A stretch of 61,369 nt of DNA from Flavobacteriales bacterium. Its GTDB lineage: Bacteria; Bacteroidota; Bacteroidia; Flavobacteriales_E; Vicingaceae. This document shows, in pieces, positions 8,225 to 17,173 of the stretch. Each line of letters starts with the position of its first letter. Within the stretch, counting starts at the first letter, position 1. A model generated the notes under the pieces. That model did no database searches. It was not told the DNA's origin and worked only from the letters and a program-made list of their open reading frames with translations. The translations under genes and the position numbers were made by a program. The stretch is from NCBI GenBank assembly GCA_002401955.1, contig NVUQ01000084.1, positions 1 through 61,369 of the forward strand. Reading direction: 5' to 3'.

Positions 8225-8822
8225 TACCAAGTGTAATAACATCTTGATTAGAAACTATTCCGCTGCCTAACCCTGCTCCAGACATATGAACATAGCTTGT
8301 GGCTAAAGAAAAGTGTCTGCTAATAGGTTTACTTATAGATACAATATGATGCAAATTAAAACCATCATGTAAATCAGGCTCTCCTTTTTTGTTGGCCTCT
8401 AAATAAACACCAGAAATTTGATATTCAAAGTAAAATTCACTCCATATTAAAAAACTGAGTTGAGTTCCAACTCCAAAAATCATACTACCATTATCTACAT
8501 AATGAAAAAGAACTGAAGGTCTTATTAAAAAAACTCTATTGTTATATTCATTTGTAATAATAGAATCATTAAAGTTTTTACGGTAATCTGCGGCTAACTG
8601 AAAAGGAAAATAAATTTGTGAAAAACCTGCAATTCCTTGATTAAAAGGTCCGTCTGTTTCGGGTGTTCTCCCTCGGTAAGGACCAATATTAACTCCAATT
8701 TTTGCTTTGGTAATTTCTAGTTTAAACTTACCAGCATTATTTTGGGATTTTAAATTAGAGTTAAAAATAGTTAGAAAACCAACTGTCAATCCTAATAAAC
8801 AATATTTTTTAAAAAAAATCAT
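8208..8822 (-). CDS. Putative outer-membrane protein, unrecognised family
   Basis: A 204-residue exported protein. The signal peptide runs to about NLKSQ (residue 26). The remainder has alternating hydrophobic strands (FLIRPSVLFHYV, SMIFGVGTQLSFLIW, FYFEYQISGVYLEA) and ends with ITLGIKWNL, the aromatic-terminated strand typical of outer-membrane barrels. The frame extends upstream to 8957, but ATG 8822 starts the signal peptide. I do not recognise the family. Confidence 0.6.
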   Translation of the reverse strand: MIFFKKYCLLGLTVGFLTIFNSNLKSQNNAGKFKLEITKAKIGVNIGPYRGRTPETDGPFNQGIAGFSQIYFPFQLAADYRKNFNDSIITNEYNNRVFLIRPSVLFHYVDNGSMIFGVGTQLSFLIWSEFYFEYQISGVYLEANKKGEPDLHDGFNLHHIVSISKPISRHFSLATSYVHMSGAGLGSGIVSNQDVITLGIKWNL

Positions 8823-8988
8823 AGGTATCTCTATACATAGTAAATATATGGCTTTTAGAGAAAAAACACTTCGACTTTCATAATTAATCATAAAAAAAAT
8901 AGTCAGATTTTGAACATTATCTACTTTACCGTGTAATTGTAGTAGATGATCATACAATCTTTAATATAAATACTTAAAAATATAAATT

Positions 8989-10224
8989 ATGAAAAATTAC
9001 ATTTTAGGCTTAATAACAAGTCTTATTCTTATTGCAATTTTTTCGTTTAGTTCGAAAAATAACAACATAAAAACAGTTTCAAAAGCAGAAGAGGTTCCGT
9101 TAATATTAAAAGAGTACAAAACGCATCAATTTTATGTGGAGCAAGCAAAACTTTGGAAAGAGGAACTAAAATTGAATAAAAAAGATGAAAATGCTTGGTT
9201 TAACCTATTTAAAGCCAATCGATTTGCCAAGTTAACGTATAATGATGAGCATAGTCCTGAATTAAGCTGGCAACAAAATGAAGAATGGATTAAAGAGGCG
9301 AACCACCTTTTAGAAGGAAAGGAAATTATTAAACAGATAGAGGTCAATATTCCTAAAACTTTTATGGCTTATTATCTGAAGTTTTATAATAGTATAGATA
9401 GAAGTGAGAAATTCCACTTATTAGAAAAGGCTTATGCGATTAATCCTAATTTTTATGAAATTTATGATGATTTTATTGCTCATTACGAATTAACAGGAAA
9501 TGAAGTGAAGCGTAAAGAATTTAATAAGAAATGGTTTAAATCGAATGACTTTTCTGAAAACTTACTGAATTATAACTTTAATGTTCTTTCTAGCTTGAAA
9601 GAGAACAGTATAATCTTTAGTTATGGAGATAATGATTTTTTTGCTCCAATAATGTTGCAGGATGCTTTAGGGGTTAGAGAAGATGTAACGATTATTAATA
9701 TTCCTTTAATGGTACACGAAATTGAATATAGGAATTCCGCTTTTAAAAAGTTAAATATTAAACAGTTTAATAAAGATTACGGAAAGGATTTTAGTGAGAA
9801 AAACATGAAAGAAATGATTGATTATATTATTGCTAATAAATCAAAAGATTTGCCTCTTTATTTCGGTTTAGGGTGTCATGAATCACTAAAAAAGGATTTT
9901 GAAGATAAATTGTATATGATTGGGTTAGCTTTAGAATATTCTGAAGAAAACATTGATAATCTAGCCGAATTGAAAAATAATTTTGACAACAAATATCTTT
10001 TAGATTATATTAAAGTTCAGTTTTCAAACGATAGCTATGATGCTACTTCTAATAATGCAAATTATATTCATGGACTTAGTTGTCTTTATGATCACTACAA
10101 ATTAAGTGGAGATGTTACTAAAATGTTAGAAATGCGTGAATTAGCACTCATAATTGCTAATAGACTTGATGGTGATCATTTAGAAGAGTATAAAACATTT
10201 ATTGCTAAACATTTTTCAAAATAA
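8989..10224 (+). CDS. Membrane-anchored protein with GDND-motif domain
   Basis: A 411-residue protein with one N-terminal hydrophobic helix (residues 4-22) and a large exported region. The block SIIFSYGDNDFFAPIMLQDA and then GVREDVTIINIPLM resembles the GDNDTFP-type segment found in the C-terminal parts of Bacteroidota DUF2723 membrane proteins. Helical repeats before and after are TPR-like. It ends 6 bases before an ECF sigma factor gene in the same direction, so co-transcription is likely. Function unknown. Confidence 0.6.
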   Translation: MKNYILGLITSLILIAIFSFSSKNNNIKTVSKAEEVPLILKEYKTHQFYVEQAKLWKEELKLNKKDENAWFNLFKANRFAKLTYNDEHSPELSWQQNEEWIKEANHLLEGKEIIKQIEVNIPKTFMAYYLKFYNSIDRSEKFHLLEKAYAINPNFYEIYDDFIAHYELTGNEVKRKEFNKKWFKSNDFSENLLNYNFNVLSSLKENSIIFSYGDNDFFAPIMLQDALGVREDVTIINIPLMVHEIEYRNSAFKKLNIKQFNKDYGKDFSEKNMKEMIDYIIANKSKDLPLYFGLGCHESLKKDFEDKLYMIGLALEYSEENIDNLAELKNNFDNKYLLDYIKVQFSNDSYDATSNNANYIHGLSCLYDHYKLSGDVTKMLEMRELALIIANRLDGDHLEEYKTFIAKHFSK

Positions 10225-10230
10225 ACTGAT

Positions 10231-10779
10231 TTGATTGAAAAAGGATACAGTGACGAGATGTTAGTGAAGGTTCTTCAGCAAGATGTTGGTGATAAGCAAA
10301 AAGCAATGAATGAGTTGTTTGGGCGCTATTCCAATAAAATGCTGGAGTTCTTTTATTACTCGTTTAATAGGGATAGAGAAAAAGCGAAAGATTTCACTCA
10401 AGATTTGTTTTTGAAATTGGTAGAGAAACCAAGTGCATTTGACATTAATAAGAGTTTTAAATCTTGGTTTTATAGTGTTGCCAGTAATATGTATAAAAAT
10501 GAATATCGAAAAAATACTACAGAAAACAAGTATAACGAGTTTGTAATTCATGATTCCAAATCATCATTAGAAACCTCTAGGGTTGATGGCTTTGATATGA
10601 ATGAGGCTTTAGCTTATTTGAAACCATCACATAAGAATAGTATTATTCTAAGGTATAAGTTTAAAATGTCTATTAAAGAAATGGGTGAGGTTTTAGAATG
10701 TCCTGAAGGTACGGTTAGATCTCAGTTGTTTTATGCAACAAAAGAGTTGTCAAAATATATAAAAAAAGAAGAGTTATGA
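10231..10779 (+). CDS. ECF-type RNA polymerase sigma factor
   Basis: A 182-residue sigma-70 family factor. Region 2 spans about residues 28-95 (ELFGRYSNKMLEFFYYSF to ASNMYKNEYRK) and region 4 about 125-178 (LKPSHKNSIILRYKFKMSIK, then CPEGTVRSQLFYATKEL, the helix-turn-helix). The TTG at 10231 follows the previous stop by 6 bases; an ATG at 10258 is the alternative and would remove nine residues. The stop overlaps the next start in ATGA, so the two products are likely translationally coupled. Confidence 0.88.
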   Translation: MIEKGYSDEMLVKVLQQDVGDKQKAMNELFGRYSNKMLEFFYYSFNRDREKAKDFTQDLFLKLVEKPSAFDINKSFKSWFYSVASNMYKNEYRKNTTENKYNEFVIHDSKSSLETSRVDGFDMNEALAYLKPSHKNSIILRYKFKMSIKEMGEVLECPEGTVRSQLFYATKELSKYIKKEEL

Positions 10780-11216
10780 AAAACGATTATAGTTTACATG
10801 AATTAATTGAGAAATATGATTTCTCTGAATTAACCAAAGAACAACAGCAGTTTGTTTTAACTGAAGTTTCTAGTGATGAGTACGCTGAATTTAGGAATAC
10901 TATTTTGGAGACAGCTGCTTATTTTGATGAGCAGCCGGTTTTGATGGCTGAAGATTTAATTGTTCCAGAACTAAAGACTGAGAATGTTCTAATTAAAATG
11001 GTAAACTATAAGTTACCTGTTTATAAGGTGGCAGCAGCAATGATTGTAGTTTTCTTTATCAATAATCTTATTCCGGAGGAAATTTCTACTAATGTTCAGG
11101 TTGCTGAAACACAGAATGAGTTTATAATTGATACGGATACGTTTTTAACGTATAATAGGTATTCATCAAAAAACTCAATAAAATATGATGAAGGGTTGAG
11201 TAAGGTATATTATTAA
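10776..11216 (+). CDS. Probable anti-sigma-like membrane protein
   Basis: A 146-residue protein with an acidic cytoplasmic N-terminal part (residues 1-85), one membrane helix (about VYKVAAAMIVVFFINNLI) and a short exported tail. Size, topology and the 4-base ATGA overlap with the ECF sigma gene suggest an anti-sigma factor. No zinc-binding (ZAS) His/Cys motif is visible, so the role rests on context. Its stop codon abuts the convergent gene with no gap. Confidence 0.6.
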   Translation: MKNDYSLHELIEKYDFSELTKEQQQFVLTEVSSDEYAEFRNTILETAAYFDEQPVLMAEDLIVPELKTENVLIKMVNYKLPVYKVAAAMIVVFFINNLIPEEISTNVQVAETQNEFIIDTDTFLTYNRYSSKNSIKYDEGLSKVYY

Positions 11217-11687
11217 TCATTTACATTTAACAGAAACAATCATTTCGAAAGTAGCAACCAATTCGTTTTCTGCATTATACACTTCTACTTTTGTTGTTTC
11301 ATTTACTCTATCTCCTGTAGCGATAGATTTTAAAATAGCAGCCTCAACTTTTTTTCCATCTTCTGAAATAAAAGTACAATCAGATTCTGCTCGTTTAATA
11401 AATTCACAACTCATACCTTTAAATGCAAAAGAAACTTTTTTATTATGCATATTGGCAAAGTAAAAAGCATGAATACCTCCAGCAACATCAGCACCAACAG
11501 CTAAAGCACCAAAATACATGGAGTTTAAGTGGTTTTTAGTTCTTCTTTTGAGCTTAATTTTAACTTTAGCTTTATTATTATTGAGTTCTATTAATTTAGG
11601 AGCTGTATATCCAAGCATGGGAATTTTAAACCTTCCTAAAAGAAAAAGTTGCCATTTTATCTTTTTAAAAAGCTTGTCTTTATCCAT
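11217..11687 (-). CDS. DUF4442 hotdog-fold protein (PaaI thioesterase-like)
   Basis: A 156-residue protein of the DUF4442 family, hotdog fold. The block NHLNSMYFGALAVGADVAGG corresponds to the central hotdog helix. It may act on acyl-thioesters, but activity in this family is unproven. Its start overlaps the stop of the upstream flavoprotein gene by 8 bases, which indicates an operon with the nitronate monooxygenase-like gene. Confidence 0.75.
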   Translation of the reverse strand: MDKDKLFKKIKWQLFLLGRFKIPMLGYTAPKLIELNNNKAKVKIKLKRRTKNHLNSMYFGALAVGADVAGGIHAFYFANMHNKKVSFAFKGMSCEFIKRAESDCTFISEDGKKVEAAILKSIATGDRVNETTKVEVYNAENELVATFEMIVSVKCK

Positions 11688-12630
11688 TTACTAATGTTTT
11701 AACTATTTCGGAAACAGGTTTAATTGCTTTTACGTGTTCTATAGAAGGACCAGCACACCACACTGTTTTGTAGGTTGCACTAAATGCCGCTTTATTAAGT
11801 TTTTTCATTCCTTTCCAAAAAGAAAATGCTTTGTACCACTTTTTAAAACGTTTGTTCTTGCTTAAAAACTTTTCCAAACCATTTTGTTGTGTACCAATTT
11901 CTTGCACATAAGGCGTGTTTATTACCGTGCAATTAGAACCAGAAAGCTTGTTGGTTACAGTAATGTCCTTGGCTCCGAAACTAACGCAAGCCTCTTTGTA
12001 TTCTTGTGATACATCACTTTCTGTAGTAGCAATAAATATACTACCAATAGAAGCCCCTGCAGCCCCTAAGGCTAACATTTTATCTAGCTCTTGTTTATTA
12101 CCAACTCCGCCAGCAGAAATTACAGGAATATTACAATTTTTTGTGAGTAAAGGAATTAATTCTTCGTAACTCATAGGTCCAAAATGACCCCCAGCTTCTT
12201 TGTTAACAGCAATTAAAGCATCAGCCCCTAAAGCTTCAACTTTTTTAGCATATGCTAAATTAACTACATCACAAAAAACTAATACACCAGCCTTTTTAGC
12301 CATTTTAATGGTTTCTTCAGGAGAGCCTAAAGATGTAATGATATAATCTACTTTGTAATCGCAGCAAACTTTAAGTTGTTTTTTATAAAGTATGTTAGAC
12401 TTATTCACAATCAGATTAATCCCAAAAGGACCATCACATTTTTCTTTAAGTTCTTTTAATGCTGCTTCAAAATCTTCTATAGTTCTATAATTTAGAGCAG
12501 GTACGCAACCAGTAATACCAGCTTTATTTGCTTCTACAAGCATTTTTACATTACTTACTAGAAACATTGGGGCTAATATGATAGGGTGCTTAATACCTAA
12601 AATTTGAGATAAAGTAATTTTATTATGCAT
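11680..12630 (-). CDS. Nitronate monooxygenase / FabK-like flavin oxidoreductase
   Basis: A 316-residue FMN-binding TIM barrel. Visible motifs are KHPIILAPM at the start, FGINLIVNKSN, the glycine motif AGGHFGPMSYEELIPLL and the phosphate-binding PVISAGGVGN with LALGAAGASIGSIF. The family includes nitronate monooxygenases and FabK enoyl-ACP reductases, and the sequence alone does not separate them. A neighbouring hotdog protein mildly favours a lipid role. ATG 12630 is preferred to an upstream TTG (12666) because a -7 box sits at 12654-12661. Confidence 0.83.
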   Translation of the reverse strand: MHNKITLSQILGIKHPIILAPMFLVSNVKMLVEANKAGITGCVPALNYRTIEDFEAALKELKEKCDGPFGINLIVNKSNILYKKQLKVCCDYKVDYIITSLGSPEETIKMAKKAGVLVFCDVVNLAYAKKVEALGADALIAVNKEAGGHFGPMSYEELIPLLTKNCNIPVISAGGVGNKQELDKMLALGAAGASIGSIFIATTESDVSQEYKEACVSFGAKDITVTNKLSGSNCTVINTPYVQEIGTQQNGLEKFLSKNKRFKKWYKAFSFWKGMKKLNKAAFSATYKTVWCAGPSIEHVKAIKPVSEIVKTLVNG

Positions 12631-12653
12631 GAATAGTTTATTTTTGTTATTAG

Positions 12654-12661
12654 CAAATGTA
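12654..12661 (-). promoter_or_regulatory. Candidate -7 box TACATTTG
   Basis: Complement of CAAATGTA. A perfect TAnnTTTG 23 bases before the preferred ATG of the nitronate monooxygenase-like gene. No well-spaced -33 TTG. Confidence 0.45.
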
Positions 12662-12747
12662 AACAAAAGATAAGATAATTATTAAACAAATAAATAATAC
12701 CGACTTGTGCTCAGGGCAAACGCACTATAAAATTTAAGGAGAGAATT

Positions 12748-12854
12748 TGTCAGTTCGAGTGACTTTTCGAAGAAAAGTTGTATCGAGAACAAAAAATTCT
12801 TTTAAAAAATGCTTCTCGATACAAAATTCTTACAGAATTTCACTCGAAGTGACA
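12748..12854. repeat. REP-like element family A, copy 2
   Basis: Outer arms TGTCAGTTCGAGTG (12748-12761) and CACTCGAAGTGACA (12841-12854); inner arms TATCGAGAA (12781-12789) and TTCTCGATA (12813-12821). Same arm order as the copy at 5607-5714. Confidence 0.82.
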
Positions 12855-12873
12855 TTTTTTGTTAAAATATAAG

Positions 12874-12992
12874 TTATACCGATTTGTAATCAAAATGCCC
12901 GATAATTTCGTTACACTTATTCTCAGGCTTTCATTATCTATCGGAATTATACAAAAACCATTGTTAGGTGTTTTGAAATTAAATTGGTATAA
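12874..12992 (+). mobile_element. MITE-like element family D, full copy
   Basis: A 119-base non-coding element with near-perfect 12-base terminal inverted repeats (TTATACCGATTT and AAATTGGTATAA). It is strongly similar along its whole length to 47302-47419, including GATAATTTCGTTACACTTAT and the TTGTTAGGTGTTTTG end. No transposase is encoded. No clear target duplication is seen. Confidence 0.65.
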
Positions 12993-13029
12993 GACTAATT
13001 ATTATTGATATTTAGTCGAAGTATTAATC

Positions 13030-13057
13030 TTGTAAAACTGAATATTAGTTACATTTG
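13030..13057 (+). promoter_or_regulatory. Promoter of pyruvate carboxylase gene
   Basis: TTG at 13030-13032 and TACATTTG at 13050-13057 are separated by 17 bases, a full match to the Bacteroidota -33/-7 pattern. Transcription would start near 13063, giving a leader of about 35 bases. Confidence 0.6.
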
Positions 13058-13097
13058 TCGAAAATTAAAACTAACTAAAAAAACATTAAAATAAGTG

Positions 13098-16000
13098 ATG
13101 AAAAAGCATTCTGATCATTTGGAAATTAAGAAGTTATTAGTAGCAAATAGAGGCGAAATTGCTATTAGGGTTTTACGTGCAGCATCTGAGCTGGGCATTA
13201 GAACAGTGGCAATTTTTACGAATGAAGATCGCTATGCATTACATAAGTATAAAGCTGATGAATCTTACCAAATAGGTAAAGATGAAGAAGCTTTAAAACC
13301 ATATTTAGATATTGATGCTATTGTAAATTTGGCAAAAATAAAAGGTGTTGATGCGATACATCCTGGTTATGGATTTTTATCAGAGAATGTAGAGTTTGCT
13401 ACAAAATGTAAGGAAGCGGGAATAAAGTTTGTTGGTCCAACTCCAGAAGCCATGGCAATGTTGGGTGATAAAGTAGCTGCTAAAAAGATTGCTATAGAGA
13501 CAAATGTTCCTGTAATTGAAGATAACAACCAAGATGTTACAACGGTTAAAATTGCAGAAGAAGAAGCTACAAGAATTGGTTTTCCTGTAATGTTAAAAGC
13601 TGCTTCTGGTGGTGGTGGACGAGGAATGAGAGTGGTTAGAAATGTAGAAGAAATTAGTAAGGCGTTTACCGAAGGAGCCAATGAAGCTTTGAGAGCTTTT
13701 GGTGATGATACTATGTTTATTGAGAAGTACGTAGAAAATCCAAAGCACATAGAGGTTCAAATAATGGCAGATGAACATGGAAATATGGTTCATTTATATG
13801 AAAGGGATTGTTCGGTACAACGTAGGTTTCAAAAAGTGGTAGAGATTGCACCTTGTTCATCCATTAAACAAGAAACAAAAGATGCCTTGTATAAATACGC
13901 TTTAGCTATTTGTAAACACGTTAACTACAGTAATGTAGGTACCGTAGAGTTTTTGGTAGATAAAGAAGAGAATATATATTTTATTGAGGTAAATCCACGT
14001 ATACAAGTTGAACACACGATAACTGAAGAAATAACAAGCATTGATATTGTTCGTTCACAAATTGTTATTGCTACGGGCCGACCATTATCTCATCCTCAAA
14101 TATTTATTAAAAGTCAGGAAGATATTAAGTGTAGTGGGTTTGCTATTCAATGTAGAATTACAACAGAAGATCCAGCTACAGATTTTACCCCTGATTATGG
14201 AACTATTATCGCTTATAGAAATGCGGCAGGATTCGGTATTCGTTTAGATGAAGGTAGTTCCTCGCCTGGAACCAAAATTAGCCCATTCTTCGATTCAATG
14301 CTTTGTAAAGTTAGTGCATCAGGAAGAACATTAAAAGGAGCTTCACAGCGATTAAATAGAGCATTAACTGAATTTAGAATAAGAGGAGTAAAAACAAATA
14401 TTGCGTTTTTACAAAATGTAATTACCAACGAAACATTTACCAACGGAAATGCAACGGTTCAGTTTATAGAAAATCATCCAGAGCTTTTTGAATTTAGAAG
14501 ATCTAGAGATAGAGGAACAAAACTCCTAAACTATTTAGGAGAAACTATAGTTAATGGTAATCCTGATGTGAAATTTGTGGATAAAACCAAAGTATTTATA
14601 GAGCCTGTTTTGCCTGATTTTGATCGTTTTGCTCCATTCCCTGATGGTACAAAACAATTATTAGACAAACATGGTCCAGAAAAATTTGCACAGATCATAA
14701 GAGCAGATAAGCAAATTCATTATACTGATACGACATTTAGAGATGCTCATCAATCTTTATTGGCAACAAGAATGAGAACATTAGATATGTTAAATGTTGC
14801 TGATCGTTTTGTAAAAGAAAATCCGCAAGTATTCTCTATGGAGGTGTGGGGAGGAGCTACTTTTGATGTTGCCTACCGTTTCTTAAAAGAATCACCTTGG
14901 AAACGTTTACAGCTGTTTAGAGAGCATATGCCTAACACACTGTTACAAATGCTAATTAGAGGTTCTAATGCTGTTGGATATACCGCTTATCCAGATAATT
15001 TGATTGAGCGTTTTATTGAGAAAAGTGCTGAAAATGGGGTAGATGTATTTCGAATATTTGATTCCTTAAACTGGTTAGACGGAATGAAAACCAGTATTAA
15101 AGCGGTAAAAGAACGTACTAATTCTATTGCAGAAGGTTGTATTTGTTATACTGGAGATATTTTAGACCCAAACCAAACCAAATACACCTTAGATTATTAT
15201 GTGGATTTGGCTAAACGATTAAGAGATGAAGGAATTCATATCCTTGCTATTAAAGATATGGCTGGATTATTAAAACCATATTCTGCTGAAGTATTGATTT
15301 CTAAATTGAAAGATGAATTAGATATTCCAATTCACTTACATACGCACGATACCTCAGGTTTACAAGTGGCCACCTATATGAAGGCTGTGGAAGCAGGGGT
15401 AGATATTATGGATGTTTCTTTAGCATCAATGAGTGGTTTAACATCGCAACCAAATTTTAACTCTGTGGTAAAGATGTTAGAAGGTACAGAGCGTGAAAGA
15501 CCAATGAATATTAAATCTTTAAACGATTTTTCTAACTATTGGGAAGCTGTAAGAGAGGTCTATTATCCTTTTGAATCGGGATTGAAAACAGGAACTGCTC
15601 AAATATTTGACCATGAAATTCCTGGCGGACAATATTCTAATTTACGTCCACAAGCACGAGGTTTGGGGTTAGAACACAAGTTTGAAACCATTAAAGAAAA
15701 CTATAGAGAAGTAAACCATTTGTTTGGAGACTTAATAAAAGTAACACCTTCAAGTAAAGTAGTGGGTGATATGGCTATGTTTCTAACATCTAATGATTTA
15801 ACTGTAAATGATGTGCGTGAAAAAGGCCATGAGTTATCGTTTCCTGATTCTGTAAAAGCATTGTTTAGAGGTGATTTAGGACAGGCTTATGGAGGATTCC
15901 CAGAAGACATTAGTAAGATGGTGTTAAAGAACGAAAAACCTTATACCAATAAACCAAATGAGCACTTAGAACCAATTGATTTTGAACAAGAATTTAAAGT

Positions 16001-16553
16001 TTTTCAAAAGGAATTTAGCAAACATTGTGATGAGTTAGACTTTTTGAGTTATAAACTATACCCTAAAGTATTTAAGGATTATTATGCCGATTTTGAGAAA
16101 TACGGTGATTTATTTCCTTTACCAACTAAAGCTTTCTTTTTTGGACTATCCAATAATGAAGAAATCAACATTAAACTAGGTAATGGACAATCTATTTTGG
16201 TGAAGCTATTGTATGTAACCGATGCTAATGAGGACGGAATACGGTCAGTATTCTTTATGTTTAATGGCACTACTCGTGTGATTGAGATTAAAGATAAAAG
16301 TATAAAAACCGACAAAGTAGCTCATAAAAAAGCTGAATTAGAAAATGAAATAGGAGCGCCTCTACAAGGAAGTTTAAGCTCTGTTTCAGTAAAATCTGGT
16401 GATACCATTAAGAAGAATGCCCCTCTGTTTATTATTGAAGCTATGAAAATGGAAAGTACTGTTACTGCACCATTTGATGGTAAAATAAAAACAATACACT
16501 TACATGGTGGCGTAATGGTAGAGCAAGATGATTTAGTAGTGGAGTTTGAGTGA
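13098..16553 (+). CDS. pyc: Pyruvate carboxylase
   Basis: A 1151-residue single-chain biotin enzyme that carboxylates pyruvate to oxaloacetate, the main anaplerotic step. Order of parts: biotin carboxylase (about 10-460, with KLLVANRGEIAIRV, the GGGGRGMR ATP loop and EVNPRIQVEHT), carboxyltransferase (about 535-810, opening YTDTTFRDAHQSLLATRMRT and including HLHTHDTSG), the PYC/OADA region, and a C-terminal biotinyl domain with biotin-accepting Lys1117 in EAMKMES. Length is normal for the one-subunit form. A GTG one codon upstream is possible. It ends 19 bases before the acetyltransferase-like gene. Confidence 0.97.
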   Translation: MKKHSDHLEIKKLLVANRGEIAIRVLRAASELGIRTVAIFTNEDRYALHKYKADESYQIGKDEEALKPYLDIDAIVNLAKIKGVDAIHPGYGFLSENVEFATKCKEAGIKFVGPTPEAMAMLGDKVAAKKIAIETNVPVIEDNNQDVTTVKIAEEEATRIGFPVMLKAASGGGGRGMRVVRNVEEISKAFTEGANEALRAFGDDTMFIEKYVENPKHIEVQIMADEHGNMVHLYERDCSVQRRFQKVVEIAPCSSIKQETKDALYKYALAICKHVNYSNVGTVEFLVDKEENIYFIEVNPRIQVEHTITEEITSIDIVRSQIVIATGRPLSHPQIFIKSQEDIKCSGFAIQCRITTEDPATDFTPDYGTIIAYRNAAGFGIRLDEGSSSPGTKISPFFDSMLCKVSASGRTLKGASQRLNRALTEFRIRGVKTNIAFLQNVITNETFTNGNATVQFIENHPELFEFRRSRDRGTKLLNYLGETIVNGNPDVKFVDKTKVFIEPVLPDFDRFAPFPDGTKQLLDKHGPEKFAQIIRADKQIHYTDTTFRDAHQSLLATRMRTLDMLNVADRFVKENPQVFSMEVWGGATFDVAYRFLKESPWKRLQLFREHMPNTLLQMLIRGSNAVGYTAYPDNLIERFIEKSAENGVDVFRIFDSLNWLDGMKTSIKAVKERTNSIAEGCICYTGDILDPNQTKYTLDYYVDLAKRLRDEGIHILAIKDMAGLLKPYSAEVLISKLKDELDIPIHLHTHDTSGLQVATYMKAVEAGVDIMDVSLASMSGLTSQPNFNSVVKMLEGTERERPMNIKSLNDFSNYWEAVREVYYPFESGLKTGTAQIFDHEIPGGQYSNLRPQARGLGLEHKFETIKENYREVNHLFGDLIKVTPSSKVVGDMAMFLTSNDLTVNDVREKGHELSFPDSVKALFRGDLGQAYGGFPEDISKMVLKNEKPYTNKPNEHLEPIDFEQEFKVFQKEFSKHCDELDFLSYKLYPKVFKDYYADFEKYGDLFPLPTKAFFFGLSNNEEINIKLGNGQSILVKLLYVTDANEDGIRSVFFMFNGTTRVIEIKDKSIKTDKVAHKKAELENEIGAPLQGSLSSVSVKSGDTIKKNAPLFIIEAMKMESTVTAPFDGKIKTIHLHGGVMVEQDDLVVEFE

Positions 16554-16572
16554 TATAAATTGGGCTAATCTT

Positions 16573-17148
16573 ATGTATTTAGCAACAATTAAGGATAAAA
16601 TAGATTCCGTGCGAATTATTGCTACAACATTTGATGCTAATCCAAGTGTTAACAATATTATTGGAAGTAAGAGCAATAGGAGAAAGAAAATTGAACGAAT
16701 GGCTGAATTCGTTTTTATAAAATCGCTTAATCGTAATGGTGCTTTTATATCTAAAAATAGAAAGGGAGTAGCTTTTTTCTATCGATCTAGTTTAAAAGTG
16801 TTTAGTTTAAAAGAGATTTTTTACGAAATACGTTTTGCGTTATCTATTCCAATTTCCAAAGTGATTGAAACATTAAATCGTCAGGCATATTTAAAGAAAC
16901 AACGATATCAAGGTGAACATTTTTACTTTTGGTTTTTTGGCGTAGAAAAAGGAGGTGATAAAGCTGGATTTGAATTAAAAGATTATTTATATAATTTGTC
17001 AGAAGAAGAGCAGCTGCCAATTGTTTTAGAAACATCTGTTAAGCGGAATAAAGTAATTTATGAACGCTATGGTTTTAAGACTTACCATATATGGGATAAT
17101 TATAGTGATAAACATGTATTATGGTTTATGATTAGAAAATCTAAATAG
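16573..17148 (+). CDS. GNAT-like protein, copy 1 of a duplicated pair
   Basis: A 191-residue protein. The stretch IVLETSVKRNKVIYERYGFK is the C-terminal signature of GNAT acetyltransferases, and HFYFWFFGVEKGGDKAGFEL sits where the acetyl-CoA loop belongs but does not keep the usual Q/R-x-x-G-x-G/A spacing clearly. Substrate unknown. The ATG at 16573 matches the start of the paralog at 19369, giving equal lengths; a TTG at 16546 inside pyc is unlikely. The two proteins differ at roughly 32 of 191 positions. Confidence 0.75.
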   Translation: MYLATIKDKIDSVRIIATTFDANPSVNNIIGSKSNRRKKIERMAEFVFIKSLNRNGAFISKNRKGVAFFYRSSLKVFSLKEIFYEIRFALSIPISKVIETLNRQAYLKKQRYQGEHFYFWFFGVEKGGDKAGFELKDYLYNLSEEEQLPIVLETSVKRNKVIYERYGFKTYHIWDNYSDKHVLWFMIRKSK

Positions 17149-17173
17149 ATATAAATTATCTAATGAATTTTAA

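Noticed and set aside
13367..14443. Several ORFs antisense or out of frame within pyruvate carboxylase
   Set aside because: Pyc is unmistakable over the full length; these are shadows.
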